Source: an uncultured Ruminococcus sp. (GTDB lineage: Bacteria > Bacillota > Clostridia > Oscillospirales > Acutalibacteraceae). From it: a DNA stretch of 64,000 nt. Where the stretch lies: the NCBI GenBank assembly GCA_900539465.1, contig UQCF01000010.1, positions 20,515 to 84,514 on the forward strand. The letters run 5' to 3'. Positions 44,536-52,713 of this stretch are shown piece by piece. The notes under the pieces are model-generated. The model was not told the origin of the DNA. It saw only the letters and a list, made by a program, of their open reading frames with translations, and ran no database searches. The stretch's first letter is position 1. Each line of letters opens with the position of its first letter. The translations under genes were made by a program, and so were the position numbers.

Positions 44536-45782
44536 GCGCATTTTCTTCACTTCATGTTTTTTGGCAAACCGCAATTCCCATGATATTGTTTTGTGAGGCG
44601 GTGCTGGAGCTTGGACTTTTCCTGTACCAAATTCTCCGCAGTAAAAAGCCTTTACGCAGTCTGCCGTGTGCCGTCGGTTTTGTTGTATTGATTACAATGT
44701 TGTATGCGGTTACCCAGGGTGACCCCTGTGAGGGAAAGAACGCGTTTTTGCTCGGTGCGCCGTGGATAATTTTTGCTGTTATAATCGTTTCGGCGGCAAT
44801 TCACTTTTCTGTTGCTTTGCCGAGAGAGTACCGCCGCCGCAAGAACGAGCTCTCCCCCTCCTCTATTAAAGAAGCCACCGACAAGCTGCCGATGGGTATT
44901 GGCTTCGCCGACCCGGACGGACGCATTATTCTTTGCAATAACTTGCTGCGCCGCCTCTCATTTACGCTATGCGGCCATGAGTTGCAGGTATCCGAAGATT
45001 TGGAGCGTGCCTTAGCGCACCCCAATCAAACAGTTTCGGTTAAAGACGATTGCTACATCTTACCCGACGGAACCGTGTGGCAGTTCCGTACACAAAACAT
45101 AACCGTAGACGGTGATAACCGCTGGCAGCAAATGACAGCTCATAATGTTACCGAGCTTTATAACGGCAATGTGCGTCAGTCTCAAATCAACAGCGAGCTC
45201 AAAAAAGTCAACAGTCAGCTTCAAAAAATGTATGAGCGCATGGCGGACGACATCAAAGAAAAGGAAAGCCTTGACCTCAAAATACATATTCACGATACAA
45301 TAGGAAGAAGTCTGCTGACTATCCGTGATATAATCGAAAGCGGAGAGGACACCGACAAAAAGCTTAAAGTCTTACAGGATGCAGTTGCCGTATTGACAAG
45401 TGACCGTGTTGTACCGCACGGCACAATGGACGAGGTAAAGCAAACAGCGCAGGCTTTGGGAGTAACGGTGCTGACAGAGGGCTATTTGCCGCCCGATTCG
45501 ACCGCCGAGGAACTGACGGTAGCAGCCGCTAAAGAGTGTGTGACAAACTGCATCAAGCACGCTTGCGGCACAAAAGTTTTTATACGCATTGCCGAACACG
45601 GCGAACTTTATGACATTACAATAACCAATAACGGCAAAATCCCCGTCGGTCCGATCAAGGAAGGCAGCGGCCTCACATCGCTTCGCCGCAGAATTGAATC
45701 TTTCGGCGGTGAAATGCACACTGCATACAAGCCTCGTTTTGCACTGCTCATCACACTTGAGTCAAAGGAGACGGAATTATGA
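44532..45782 (+). CDS. Sensor histidine kinase, NarL/LuxR-partner (HisKA_3) type
   Basis: A 416-residue kinase. Three N-terminal hydrophobic segments end near residue 95. A PAS-like domain follows (residues about 110-210, MGIGFADPDGRIILCNNLLRRL), then a coiled coil and the dimerisation helix with LKIHIHDTIGRSLL (phosphorylated His), and a compact ATPase (AAKECVTNCIKHA, ITITNNGKIP, GSGLTSLRRRIESFGG). The last glycine-rich block is typical of NarX/DesK-like kinases. It overlaps both neighbours in ATGA junctions and should phosphorylate the response regulator that follows. Confidence 0.88.
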   Translation: MSAFSSLHVFWQTAIPMILFCEAVLELGLFLYQILRSKKPLRSLPCAVGFVVLITMLYAVTQGDPCEGKNAFLLGAPWIIFAVIIVSAAIHFSVALPREYRRRKNELSPSSIKEATDKLPMGIGFADPDGRIILCNNLLRRLSFTLCGHELQVSEDLERALAHPNQTVSVKDDCYILPDGTVWQFRTQNITVDGDNRWQQMTAHNVTELYNGNVRQSQINSELKKVNSQLQKMYERMADDIKEKESLDLKIHIHDTIGRSLLTIRDIIESGEDTDKKLKVLQDAVAVLTSDRVVPHGTMDEVKQTAQALGVTVLTEGYLPPDSTAEELTVAAAKECVTNCIKHACGTKVFIRIAEHGELYDITITNNGKIPVGPIKEGSGLTSLRRRIESFGGEMHTAYKPRFALLITLESKETEL

Positions 45783-46408
45783 TTAACACCATACTCGTAG
45801 AAGACGATTTATATATTCAAAAGCATCTCACCGAGCGGCTCAATTCAGACGGCAAATTTTGCCTTGTCGGCGTCTACCGCGACGCTTTTGAAGCAGAGCG
45901 ATACTGTAACGGTTCTGTACGGCTTATTCTTATGGATGTGCAGACACAGCACAAGCACTCCGGTCTTGCTGCGGCAGAACGCATAAAAAAAGCGTTTCCA
46001 AACATTAAAATCGTTATTGTGACTTCACTTGTCGACCCTGAAGTGCTTGCAAAGGCAAAGACAGGAGCCGCAGACAGTTTGTGGTATAAAGATCACGGAA
46101 CAGATGAACTTTTAGATGTGATAAATCGTACTCTTGGCGGTGAAAACGTATTTCCAAACACCTCCCCCGCCGTCGAAATGGAGGGAACCATGTCCGACAC
46201 TTTTTCGCCCCGTCAGCTTGATATACTGCGATGGTACATACGTGGACTGACGTATCAGGAAATTGCCGACAAATTCGGAATTTCCAAAAACGGTGTTCGC
46301 TGGAACTTGGATGACATGGTTGAAAAAGGCGGTTTTCCGAATCGGGAAGCGCTCGTTGCCACCGCTATTGAAAACAAGCTTATGGTAACCACCTTAAAAG
46401 ATGAATAA
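45779..46408 (+). CDS. Response regulator, NarL/LuxR type
   Basis: A 209-residue regulator. The receiver has ILVEDDLYI, the phosphorylated Asp in LILMDVQTQ, Thr in IVIVTSLVD and Lys in SLWYKDHG. The C-terminal LuxR-type helix-turn-helix is SPRQLDILRWYIRGLTYQEIADKFGISKNGVRWNLDDMVEK. It ends the three-gene signalling operon. A strong terminator follows at 46492-46531, so its targets are not on the same transcript, although the zinc-ribbon gene run downstream is an obvious candidate. Confidence 0.92.
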   Translation: MINTILVEDDLYIQKHLTERLNSDGKFCLVGVYRDAFEAERYCNGSVRLILMDVQTQHKHSGLAAAERIKKAFPNIKIVIVTSLVDPEVLAKAKTGAADSLWYKDHGTDELLDVINRTLGGENVFPNTSPAVEMEGTMSDTFSPRQLDILRWYIRGLTYQEIADKFGISKNGVRWNLDDMVEKGGFPNREALVATAIENKLMVTTLKDE

Positions 46409-46491
46409 ATAAAATTTTGGAACTGTCGTATTCGGCACGGACTTTGCATCTAAATTCGGCAGTCTCATTTTTGCAAAAAGCACTGATTTTT

Positions 46492-46531
46492 ATTCTGTTA
46501 CTGGCACAAGTGCCAGTGACAGAATTTTTTT
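46492..46531 (+). terminator. Strong intrinsic terminator after the signalling operon
   Basis: A 16-base stem: ATTCTGTTACTGGCAC (46492-46507) with GTGCCAGTGACAGAAT (46510-46525), one T-G pair, then a run of T bases. The bases between the arms are only AA, so the real loop must open the last pairs. Confidence 0.9.
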
Positions 46532-46587
46532 ATGGCCTTAAAATATACATGTAAATATTATGTGTGTTAAAAGGCGGTGATATAAAA

Positions 46588-46971
46588 ATGAAAAAAATCG
46601 TTTTAGACATTCAAAGCGGTATTCATGCTCACAATATGGAGCGGATGTTGATGCAAAAACTGGACGATTATCAGGTCATAATTTCGGAATCGCCGGATTC
46701 GACGGTAGGCTGGTGCGAAACGCACAAGCCCGACGTGCTGTTAATGGAAGTCAAGGCATACTCCCCTTGGATATTCTCTGAACGTATGAAAATTTGGGAG
46801 AAGGTCAAGCAAAGCATTGCAGCCTGCCGCGTCATTTTATTTGTGGACGATGAAAGCGATTTGGACTTGACCGAAAATGTTCGTCAAGCAAAAAGAAACG
46901 GTCTTATCGACGCTTTCCTGTTCGGCTCGGTATCGGATAACTACTTTGCATCTGTTATCGACAGCGTTTAG
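46588..46971 (+). CDS. Stand-alone receiver-like protein with Glu at the phosphorylation site
   Basis: A 127-residue protein of receiver length and pattern. VDIQSG-like LDIQSGIHAH replaces the first acidic strand, KPDVLLMEVKAYSPW aligns with the PDVVLMD strand, and CRVILFVDDESD with the fourth strand. At the phosphorylation position it has Glu54 instead of Asp, and the upstream acidic pair is reduced, so phosphorylation is unlikely. Glu can mimic phospho-Asp. AGGCGGTGA precedes the ATG at 46588. It may be a constitutive partner in the signalling set upstream or of the gene run downstream. Assignment to the receiver fold is by pattern only. Confidence 0.6.
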   Translation: MKKIVLDIQSGIHAHNMERMLMQKLDDYQVIISESPDSTVGWCETHKPDVLLMEVKAYSPWIFSERMKIWEKVKQSIAACRVILFVDDESDLDLTENVRQAKRNGLIDAFLFGSVSDNYFASVIDSV

Positions 46972-47192
46972 AAAAATTCAATTGTCACGCTATTGGCTGT
47001 GCGGGCATTGCCGTCACAATGGGTTATGACGCCGGATGCGACGAAAGCCGGTGCTGCAAGGATACATACTTTAAGCAGCATCTTTAAGAAATACACAAAG
47101 ACCATCCGGACTTTGACGATCGTGATTCACTGCCCCGATACCGCAAAAGAGGGCTTAAAAATGCAGCTTCGATTATTAAAGAAGGTGATTAG
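46968..47192 (+). pseudogene. Possible decayed Cys-rich gene fragment
   Basis: One frame reads as a plausible protein for 75 codons (including NCHAIGCAGIAVTMGYDAG, then ESRCCKDTYFKQHL) with a single in-frame TAA at 47085-47087, after which EIHKDHPDFDDRDSLPRY continues to TAG at 47190-47192. It overlaps the end of the receiver-like gene and contains the next gene's ribosome binding site, but has no start of its own. I do not recognise the family. It may be the tail of a lost gene or non-coding. Confidence 0.35.
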
Positions 47193-47193
47193 A

Positions 47194-48081
47194 ATGAATT
47201 TTCAAAAAATTGCGGTAACAACGGCTTTATTACTGTTAGCGGCTTCGATATTTTCGGGTTGCGCGGCAAAACAGCCGGCAGAAAGCTCTGACCCGCAGAA
47301 AAAGAGCAGTGCCGCCGCCGCTTCATCCGCCGTGACGGTCAAGACCGATTCACGGCTTGCGGATTTACACAAAGCCATTGACAAGAGCGGATTTCAGGCA
47401 GGCATTGCATATATCGGTTATGTAGGCTCAAATGCGACTGAAGATGAAATGTATAATTATCTTAAAAGCAGCCAATACGCAGAAAAGTATTCGTTTCTCT
47501 GCGACGCCCCATTGATTGACGCAGGCGGCACAGAGCTGTATGCGGTTGTAACGACAAGAGAAGACCGCAGTGCTTCGGTATACCCTGCCGATATGAACAA
47601 TGACGGAACATATGATGTGCATACAGATAAAATACTTTATAAAGGCAAAGGCACAGACTGCATTTTGCTGCGCTGCAACCCAAGCGAACTGCACTCAAAT
47701 GTTTCTATCTTGTTCACAGCCGGTGATGAACACTTTTATGTAAACCCGATGATTTCGGGAGCAAACGGGCGGCTCGACAACACATATTGCTATGATTTTT
47801 CCGTTTATTCCGATGACGAGGGAATATCTGACGATGTAATAAATGCCTACTGTCTTCTTTCAGAAACCGATGAAGTGAAATATTACACCGATTTGGGCAT
47901 GAGCCTAAAATACACAGGGCAAACGCAAAATATTAACGGGCAAGAGTGCCAAATTTTTGCCATCGGCACAAATCACGAGGAGCAATTTGTCAAAGAAATT
48001 TTTTATGCCGTATCAAAACAAGACAAAATATATTTTTATGACGTGATAAGTGACAAATGGGATTTGCTCGGCAACGGTTAA
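47194..48081 (+). CDS. Uncharacterised lipoprotein
   Basis: A 295-residue secreted lipoprotein. Residues 1-23 are the signal, with lipobox IFSGC. A Ser/Ala/Lys-rich linker follows (to about residue 55), then a globular domain of mixed strands and helices of unknown family. AAGGTGA stands 5 bases before the ATG at 47194. Longer in-frame upstream sequence lacks a ribosome binding site and is unlike protein. It opens the run of membrane and zinc-ribbon genes and may sit on the outer face of the membrane as a partner or sensor. Confidence 0.75.
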   Translation: MNFQKIAVTTALLLLAASIFSGCAAKQPAESSDPQKKSSAAAASSAVTVKTDSRLADLHKAIDKSGFQAGIAYIGYVGSNATEDEMYNYLKSSQYAEKYSFLCDAPLIDAGGTELYAVVTTREDRSASVYPADMNNDGTYDVHTDKILYKGKGTDCILLRCNPSELHSNVSILFTAGDEHFYVNPMISGANGRLDNTYCYDFSVYSDDEGISDDVINAYCLLSETDEVKYYTDLGMSLKYTGQTQNINGQECQIFAIGTNHEEQFVKEIFYAVSKQDKIYFYDVISDKWDLLGNG

Positions 48082-48142
48082 AAGCCGCGAAAAATCTCTT
48101 AAAACATAAAATAACGATACAAAACCGAAAGGAGTAATTATT

Positions 48143-49561
48143 ATGGGGCTTATTAAAGCAGGAGCAGGTGCTCTGGGCGGAACGCTCGCAGATCAATGGA
48201 AAGAATTTTTCTACTGCGAAGCTCTCCCCAATGACGTAATGATGAGAAAGGGCGAAAAACGCACAAGCGGCCGCTCTTCAAACACAAAGGGAAACGACAA
48301 CATTATTTCAAACGGCTCGGGAATTGCCGTTGCCGACGGTCAGTGCATGATTATCGTTGAGCAAGGCAAAATTGTTGAGGTCTGTGCGGAACCCGGAGAA
48401 TTTACATACGACACCTCGACCGAGCCGAGCATTTTCTCCGGCAATCTCGGCACAAGCATAAAAGATACATTTAAAACCATTGGCAAACGTTTCACATACG
48501 GCGGAGATACGGGCAAAGACCAGCGCGTTTACTATTTTAACACCAAGGAATTGATTGACAACAAATTCGGCACACCGAACCCTATCCCTTTCCGTGTTGT
48601 CGATTCAAAAATAGGTCTGGATATAGATGTATCCGTACGCTGTTCCGGCGTATATTCATATAAAATTGCCGATCCCCTGCTTTTCTACACCAACGTTTGC
48701 GGCAATGTTGAGCAGGAATACGGACGCGATGAGCTGGACGGACAATTAAAAACTGAATTTATCAGCGCATTACAGCCTGCATTCGGCAAGCTTTCGGATA
48801 TGGAACTTCGCCCGAATCAAATCGTTTCGCATAACACAGAGCTTGAGGACGCAATGAATACCGCCCTTTCGGCAAAGTGGGGCGAGCTTCGCGGGCTTAA
48901 AATTGTCAGCATAGCTCTCGGCTCGGTAACGCTCCCCGAAGAGGACGCGGAGCTGATAAAACAGGCACAGCGCACAGCCATTATGCGCGACCCGACTATG
49001 GCGGCTGCAACGCTTGTCGGCGCACAGGCAGACGCGATGAAGGCTGCGGCTTCAAATGAAGCGGGCGCAATGACAGGTTTTATGGGCATGGGCATGGCAA
49101 TGAACGCAGGCGGAGGCATGAATGCGCAAAATCTTTTTGCCATGGGTCAGCAACAGCAGCAACAGCAGCAACAACAGCAGACCGCATCGGCAGCACCTGC
49201 GGCAGATTCGTGGAAGTGCTCCTGCGGAGCCACCGTTGCCGGCAAATTCTGCCCCGAATGCGGAGCTAAAAAGCCCGAGCCGGTCAGTGCGGACTCTTGG
49301 AAATGCTCCTGCGGCGCAACGGTAACAGGCAAATTCTGCCCCGAATGCGGCTCCCCCAGACCTGCACAGGCAGACGGCTGGACTTGTGCGTGCGGCACGG
49401 TCAACAAGGGCAAATTCTGCCAGAACTGCGGTGCCAAAAAGCCGGAGGGCGCACCGCTCTATCGCTGTGACAAGTGCGGTTGGGAACCCGAGGATCCTCA
49501 TAATCCGCCCAAATTCTGCCCTGAGTGCGGCGACCCGTTTGACGACAACGACAAGAAATAA
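48143..49561 (+). CDS. SPFH-domain protein with poly-Gln linker and four zinc ribbons (YdjI-like)
   Basis: A 472-residue protein. Residues about 1-300 match the YdjI / virion-core-type SPFH family (ALPNDVMMRKGEKRT near the N-terminus, QCMIIVEQGKIVEVCAEPGEFTYD, then ELRGLKIVSIALGSVTLPEEDAELI). Gly/Met/Ala-rich and Gln-rich linkers follow; the Gln run is eleven residues. Four zinc ribbons end the chain (CSCGATVAGKFCPECG, CSCGATVTGKFCPECG, CACGTVNKGKFCQNCG, CDKCGW...CPECG). SPFH proteins assemble into membrane-bound rings or rafts. In Bacillus, YdjI acts with a PspA homologue and YdjG/YdjH. AAAGGAG precedes the ATG. Confidence 0.88.
   Translation: MGLIKAGAGALGGTLADQWKEFFYCEALPNDVMMRKGEKRTSGRSSNTKGNDNIISNGSGIAVADGQCMIIVEQGKIVEVCAEPGEFTYDTSTEPSIFSGNLGTSIKDTFKTIGKRFTYGGDTGKDQRVYYFNTKELIDNKFGTPNPIPFRVVDSKIGLDIDVSVRCSGVYSYKIADPLLFYTNVCGNVEQEYGRDELDGQLKTEFISALQPAFGKLSDMELRPNQIVSHNTELEDAMNTALSAKWGELRGLKIVSIALGSVTLPEEDAELIKQAQRTAIMRDPTMAAATLVGAQADAMKAAASNEAGAMTGFMGMGMAMNAGGGMNAQNLFAMGQQQQQQQQQQQTASAAPAADSWKCSCGATVAGKFCPECGAKKPEPVSADSWKCSCGATVTGKFCPECGSPRPAQADGWTCACGTVNKGKFCQNCGAKKPEGAPLYRCDKCGWEPEDPHNPPKFCPECGDPFDDNDKK
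49147..49182 (+). repeat. CAG/CAA run encoding polyglutamine
   Basis: Alternating CAG and CAA codons inside the SPFH gene. As a slippage-prone simple repeat its length may vary between strains without breaking the frame. Confidence 0.8.
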
Positions 49562-49580
49562 TATTTAAAAGCGATAAATG

Positions 49581-49599
49581 TTGAGGGTGCTATCCTCAA
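49581..49599 (+). other. Small hairpin between the SPFH and DUF4428 genes
   Basis: TTGAGG (49581-49586) pairs with CCTCAA (49594-49599) and no T-run follows. It is not a terminator; it could separate translation units or mark an RNA processing point. Confidence 0.4.
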
Positions 49600-49637
49600 A
49601 ACATATAAGGCAAAGAAAACAATAAGGAGATTATGTT

Positions 49638-50735
49638 ATGGGTCTTTTCGACAAGAAGTTTTGCGATATTTGCGGTGAAAAGGTAAATATGCTCACACAA
49701 AAAAAGCTTTCCGACGGCTTGCTTTGCTCTGATTGCAAGCACAAGCTCGGCTCTTTCACAAGCGGATGGAAGCAGAGAACGGTTCAGGATGTTAAAACGC
49801 ATTTTGAGCAGAGAGAACAAAATAAGCAGAAATACCAGCGCTTTCAATGCACGGCAAGTGCGGGCGGAAGGAACAACTCGCTTCAGGTTGATTTTAATAA
49901 CCGCTGGTTCATCTTTGCCGTTGATAACAGAGATTACAAGAGCGGCAACCCTCAGGTGTTCGACTTTTCACAGCTTCAGGATTTCTGGATAGAGCAGGAG
50001 TTCAGAACACTTACGGATTCCGACAACGACGGTATACCGGACAGCAGGGATGACTTCGATAACAGACAGCTTAACAATAACCAAAACGGATACGGCAGAA
50101 TGAACAACACAATGAATATGAACACGGCAATGGTCAATATTCCTCTTTCCGCTCAGCCGTTCGTCCGCAACTCAAGCTCTTACTCCTCGTCGGGAGAAAT
50201 CCGTGAGGTTAGCAACATAAAGGTTTGCTTCAGAGTTACGGATCCGTTTATAACGGAGCCTATAGGCTTCTGCGTAACATCAAGCATATCATCCGGCAAT
50301 CAGATGGAGCTTATGAACGCATATGAGGCAGCGGTTCAAGTAATGCAGCTTTGCCGTCAGATAAAGCAGGGCGACGCACCGATGAATCAGGGCTATGCTC
50401 AGCCTCAGCAGAATATGGGCGGATTTGCGGGAAATGCGCCTCAAAACACCGCTTATGCTCAGCCTTCTCAGCCGGTATACGGTCAACCCGCTCAGCCTGT
50501 ATACGGTCAGCCCGTACAACAGGCATATGCTTCTGCGGCACCTGTTCAGGCTCAAAGCGCAGACACTTCATGGGTGTGCCCCTCCTGCGGAACACGCAAT
50601 GACGGCAAATTCTGCCAGGGATGCGGCTCTGCAAAGCCGGCCGCAACGCCCTCACGATGCCCGAGCTGCGGATGGACTCCGGCAAACGGTCAGCCGATGC
50701 CGAAATTCTGCCCCGAATGCGGAGCGCGTTTGTAA
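49638..50735 (+). CDS. DUF4428-type zinc-finger protein with C-terminal zinc ribbons
   Basis: A 365-residue cytoplasmic protein. Residues 1-40 have Cys9, Cys12, Cys30 and Cys33 (KFCDICGEK and LLCSDCKHK), the DUF4428 zinc finger. Residues about 70-230 are a beta-rich domain with an acidic DSDNDGIPDSRDDFD loop like a calcium site. A Gln/Pro/Tyr repeat region follows (residues about 255-310), then two zinc ribbons (CPSCGTRNDGKFCQGCG; CPSCGWTPANG with CPECG). The end is laid out like that of the SPFH protein upstream. Function unknown. AAGGAG precedes the ATG. Confidence 0.75.
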   Translation: MGLFDKKFCDICGEKVNMLTQKKLSDGLLCSDCKHKLGSFTSGWKQRTVQDVKTHFEQREQNKQKYQRFQCTASAGGRNNSLQVDFNNRWFIFAVDNRDYKSGNPQVFDFSQLQDFWIEQEFRTLTDSDNDGIPDSRDDFDNRQLNNNQNGYGRMNNTMNMNTAMVNIPLSAQPFVRNSSSYSSSGEIREVSNIKVCFRVTDPFITEPIGFCVTSSISSGNQMELMNAYEAAVQVMQLCRQIKQGDAPMNQGYAQPQQNMGGFAGNAPQNTAYAQPSQPVYGQPAQPVYGQPVQQAYASAAPVQAQSADTSWVCPSCGTRNDGKFCQGCGSAKPAATPSRCPSCGWTPANGQPMPKFCPECGARL

Positions 50736-50736
50736 T

Positions 50737-51222
50737 TTGAAGCGCGCAGACCATATTATCAAAAAAGCGAGTTTATTTTTGCTTATGTTATTATTACCTG
50801 TAAGTCTTTTCGGCTGCAAAGCAAAGAAAACATATACTGCGGCAGACGTGAGCATAATCAGCTTTTCCTGTTCATCCATGAACTACTCGGATTCTTATGT
50901 TTTTTCTCTCGAAAAAGCAGATGACGAATGGTTGTTCGACGCAGGCTATTCCTACGACTACGAAAATCCGAGGGTCGAATTTGAGAACAAAAAGGTCAGC
51001 GCACAGGATGTTGCGGCCATACTTGATGTTGTGGATGAGCAAAGCCTTATTTTACAGGCTCAAAAATATAAGCCGCCGCGAATCAAAGCCTTTGTACTCG
51101 ACGGCGGCGGATACTATCTGTATTTCAGGATGAATGACGGCACAGAGATCAGGGCGGAAATATATAACGACGATTTAAAAAAAGCATTACACACTTTGGC
51201 AGATAAATGCCGAACAACATAA
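50737..51222 (+). CDS. Small lipoprotein of unknown function
   Basis: A 161-residue lipoprotein with a TTG start at 50737, one base after the previous stop, with GGAG at 50721-50724. Residues 1-30 contain basic residues, a hydrophobic stretch LFLLMLLLPVSLFGC and the lipidated Cys. The mature part has FSCSSMNYSDSYVFSLEKADDEWLFDA and a later GGGYYLYFRMNDGTEI, consistent with a small beta-rich domain. I do not recognise it. The start was set by signal-peptide position, not by length. Confidence 0.65.
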   Translation: MKRADHIIKKASLFLLMLLLPVSLFGCKAKKTYTAADVSIISFSCSSMNYSDSYVFSLEKADDEWLFDAGYSYDYENPRVEFENKKVSAQDVAAILDVVDEQSLILQAQKYKPPRIKAFVLDGGGYYLYFRMNDGTEIRAEIYNDDLKKALHTLADKCRTT

Positions 51223-51226
51223 CCTA

Positions 51227-51246
51227 CCGTGTGAATTACAGCACGG
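51227..51246 (+). other. Hairpin before the TM2 gene
   Basis: CCGTG (51227-51231) pairs with CACGG (51242-51246) around TGAATTACAG. The loop resembles the arms of the hairpins at 31739-31757 and 33573-33587. Confidence 0.4.
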
Positions 51247-51270
51247 AATAATAAATTGGAGGAAAAAATT

Positions 51271-51915
51271 ATGGCAGACATTAAAGCAATGGCAACAGCA
51301 ACAGCCCCGAGAGAGTTTGAACTCTCTTATTCAACCACCATTGAAGAGGTATACGAAAAGCTCAGCGCACGCGCTTCGGCTTTTAAAATGCCCTTCAAAA
51401 TCAAAGAGGGTATTCCCGGAAAGCGCATTTCTTTTGAGAAAGAACCGAACCTCGATGTTACGGTTTGGCTCTTTGTAAAGGATGACAACAAAATCAAAAT
51501 CATGGCAAATATCCAGGAGAACAAAACAACAGTCAACGGTATGCGCATTGATAAAAACAGCGTAGTTCAAAAAGGCGTAAAAGGCGTAGCAAACCTTCCT
51601 ATTGAAAGAGGCGAGTATCTTGACGAGGTAACCGAAAAGGTTAAAAAGATACTTAACGGCGAGCAGGTTGAAGATTATGTTGCACCTGCCGTTCCGGAGG
51701 GCGCACAGGAACAGAAAAGCTGGGTTACAACTCTTCTTCTCTGCTTCTTCCTCGGCTATTTGGGCGTACATCGTTTTTATGTCGGCAAAACAGGTTCGGG
51801 CGTTCTTTATCTTCTTACCGCAGGCGTTTTCGGCATCGGCACGTTAATTGACTTCATAAAAATACTTCTCGGAAAATTTGAGGATAAGAACGGCAATCCC
51901 ATTAAAAAGAGCTAA
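51271..51915 (+). CDS. TM2-domain membrane protein
   Basis: A 214-residue protein. Residues about 1-140 form a soluble domain of unknown type. Residues about 150-200 form a TM2 pair: TTLLLCFFLGYLGVHRFYVGKTGSGVLYLLTAGVFGIGTLIDFI, with the DRF-like HRFYVG motif between helices. A Lys/Asn-rich tail follows. GGAGG stands 8 bases before the ATG at 51271. TM2 proteins are common in stress- and zinc-ribbon-containing clusters, but their action is not known. Confidence 0.85.
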   Translation: MADIKAMATATAPREFELSYSTTIEEVYEKLSARASAFKMPFKIKEGIPGKRISFEKEPNLDVTVWLFVKDDNKIKIMANIQENKTTVNGMRIDKNSVVQKGVKGVANLPIERGEYLDEVTEKVKKILNGEQVEDYVAPAVPEGAQEQKSWVTTLLLCFFLGYLGVHRFYVGKTGSGVLYLLTAGVFGIGTLIDFIKILLGKFEDKNGNPIKKS

Positions 51916-51951
51916 AGCAAACCCACAGTTTTTAATAAGGAGGCATGAATT

Positions 51952-52620
51952 ATGAAAAAAATTATTGCATTACTGATGATATTTTCTCTTTCTCTTACTC
52001 TTTTTGCCTGCGGCAAAGCGGACGGCGGAAAAGATAATTCAGGCGAAGCCCCTAAATCTTCGGATAATCAAACACAGGGAAGCTCTGAGGATAAATCCGA
52101 AGCAGAACCCGTTTCAACCGAAATGAAAAAAGACGATGAGGGCAAAGGCCCGGCAGATATTGATGCAACCTTTATCAGCTTTAAGCTCCCGGCAGGCTAC
52201 TCTTATAAGGTCGATTCCTTCAGCAAGGACGAAAAAGATAAGCTCAAGGGCAATGTTACTATTTACATTTATAAGGACGGCGATTATTCAATTCTTGCAC
52301 AGCTTGTCGCCACTGCCAGGAACATGGTTAACAGCCGTGAAGAAGCAGTTGAGAACACAATAAAGCTTTGCAACCTTCAGTCTTACAAAGAGGGCAAATC
52401 CGAGGTTGGCAGCGACGTCACATTCGGCGGCTACCCCTATTCTCCGATTAAGGTTTCAACGGAATACGGCGTTCGGAATTACTTTGTAACTTATGTAAAC
52501 AGAGGCGAAACAGACAAAACGGGGCTTCTTGTTAAACTCGAAACAAAAGAGGATAAAATCAAGGCAGACGATCCGTTTATTAAAGAACTTCTTGATTCGC
52601 TCAAGGTTACCATGGCTTAA
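51952..52620 (+). CDS. Uncharacterised lipoprotein with Lys/Ser/Glu-rich linker
   Basis: A 222-residue lipoprotein. Residues 1-20 are the signal with lipobox LFAC. A charged, low-complexity linker follows (residues about 22-65), then a globular domain (YSYKVDSFSKDEKDKLKGN, VTFGGYPYSPIKVSTEYG). The domain resembles bacterial lipoproteins of unknown function that read as beta-sandwich folds. AAGGAGG precedes the ATG. Confidence 0.7.
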   Translation: MKKIIALLMIFSLSLTLFACGKADGGKDNSGEAPKSSDNQTQGSSEDKSEAEPVSTEMKKDDEGKGPADIDATFISFKLPAGYSYKVDSFSKDEKDKLKGNVTIYIYKDGDYSILAQLVATARNMVNSREEAVENTIKLCNLQSYKEGKSEVGSDVTFGGYPYSPIKVSTEYGVRNYFVTYVNRGETDKTGLLVKLETKEDKIKADDPFIKELLDSLKVTMA

Positions 52621-52662
52621 GCCTCGAGCGGCGGATGCGTAATGCACCGTCTTAAAACCGGC

Positions 52663-52691
52663 AGCTGTACCCGACAGGCTCGGGTGCAGCT
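52663..52691 (+). other. Intercistronic hairpin
   Basis: AGCTGTACCCGA (52663-52674) pairs with TCGGGTGCAGCT (52680-52691) with one G-U pair, but no T-run follows. It may reduce read-through or protect an mRNA end. Confidence 0.5.
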
Positions 52692-52713
52692 CGGTTTAAT
52701 AGGAGGCGTTTAT

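Noticed and set aside
49147..49437. Minus-strand frames through the CAG/CAA run and zinc-ribbon repeats
   Set aside because: They are shadows of the repeat-rich SPFH gene, whose plus-strand reading gives clear zinc ribbons.
49201..49450. Repeats in the SPFH gene as a possible CRISPR array
   Set aside because: The repeats are coding zinc ribbons, in frame, of unequal spacing and without unique spacers.
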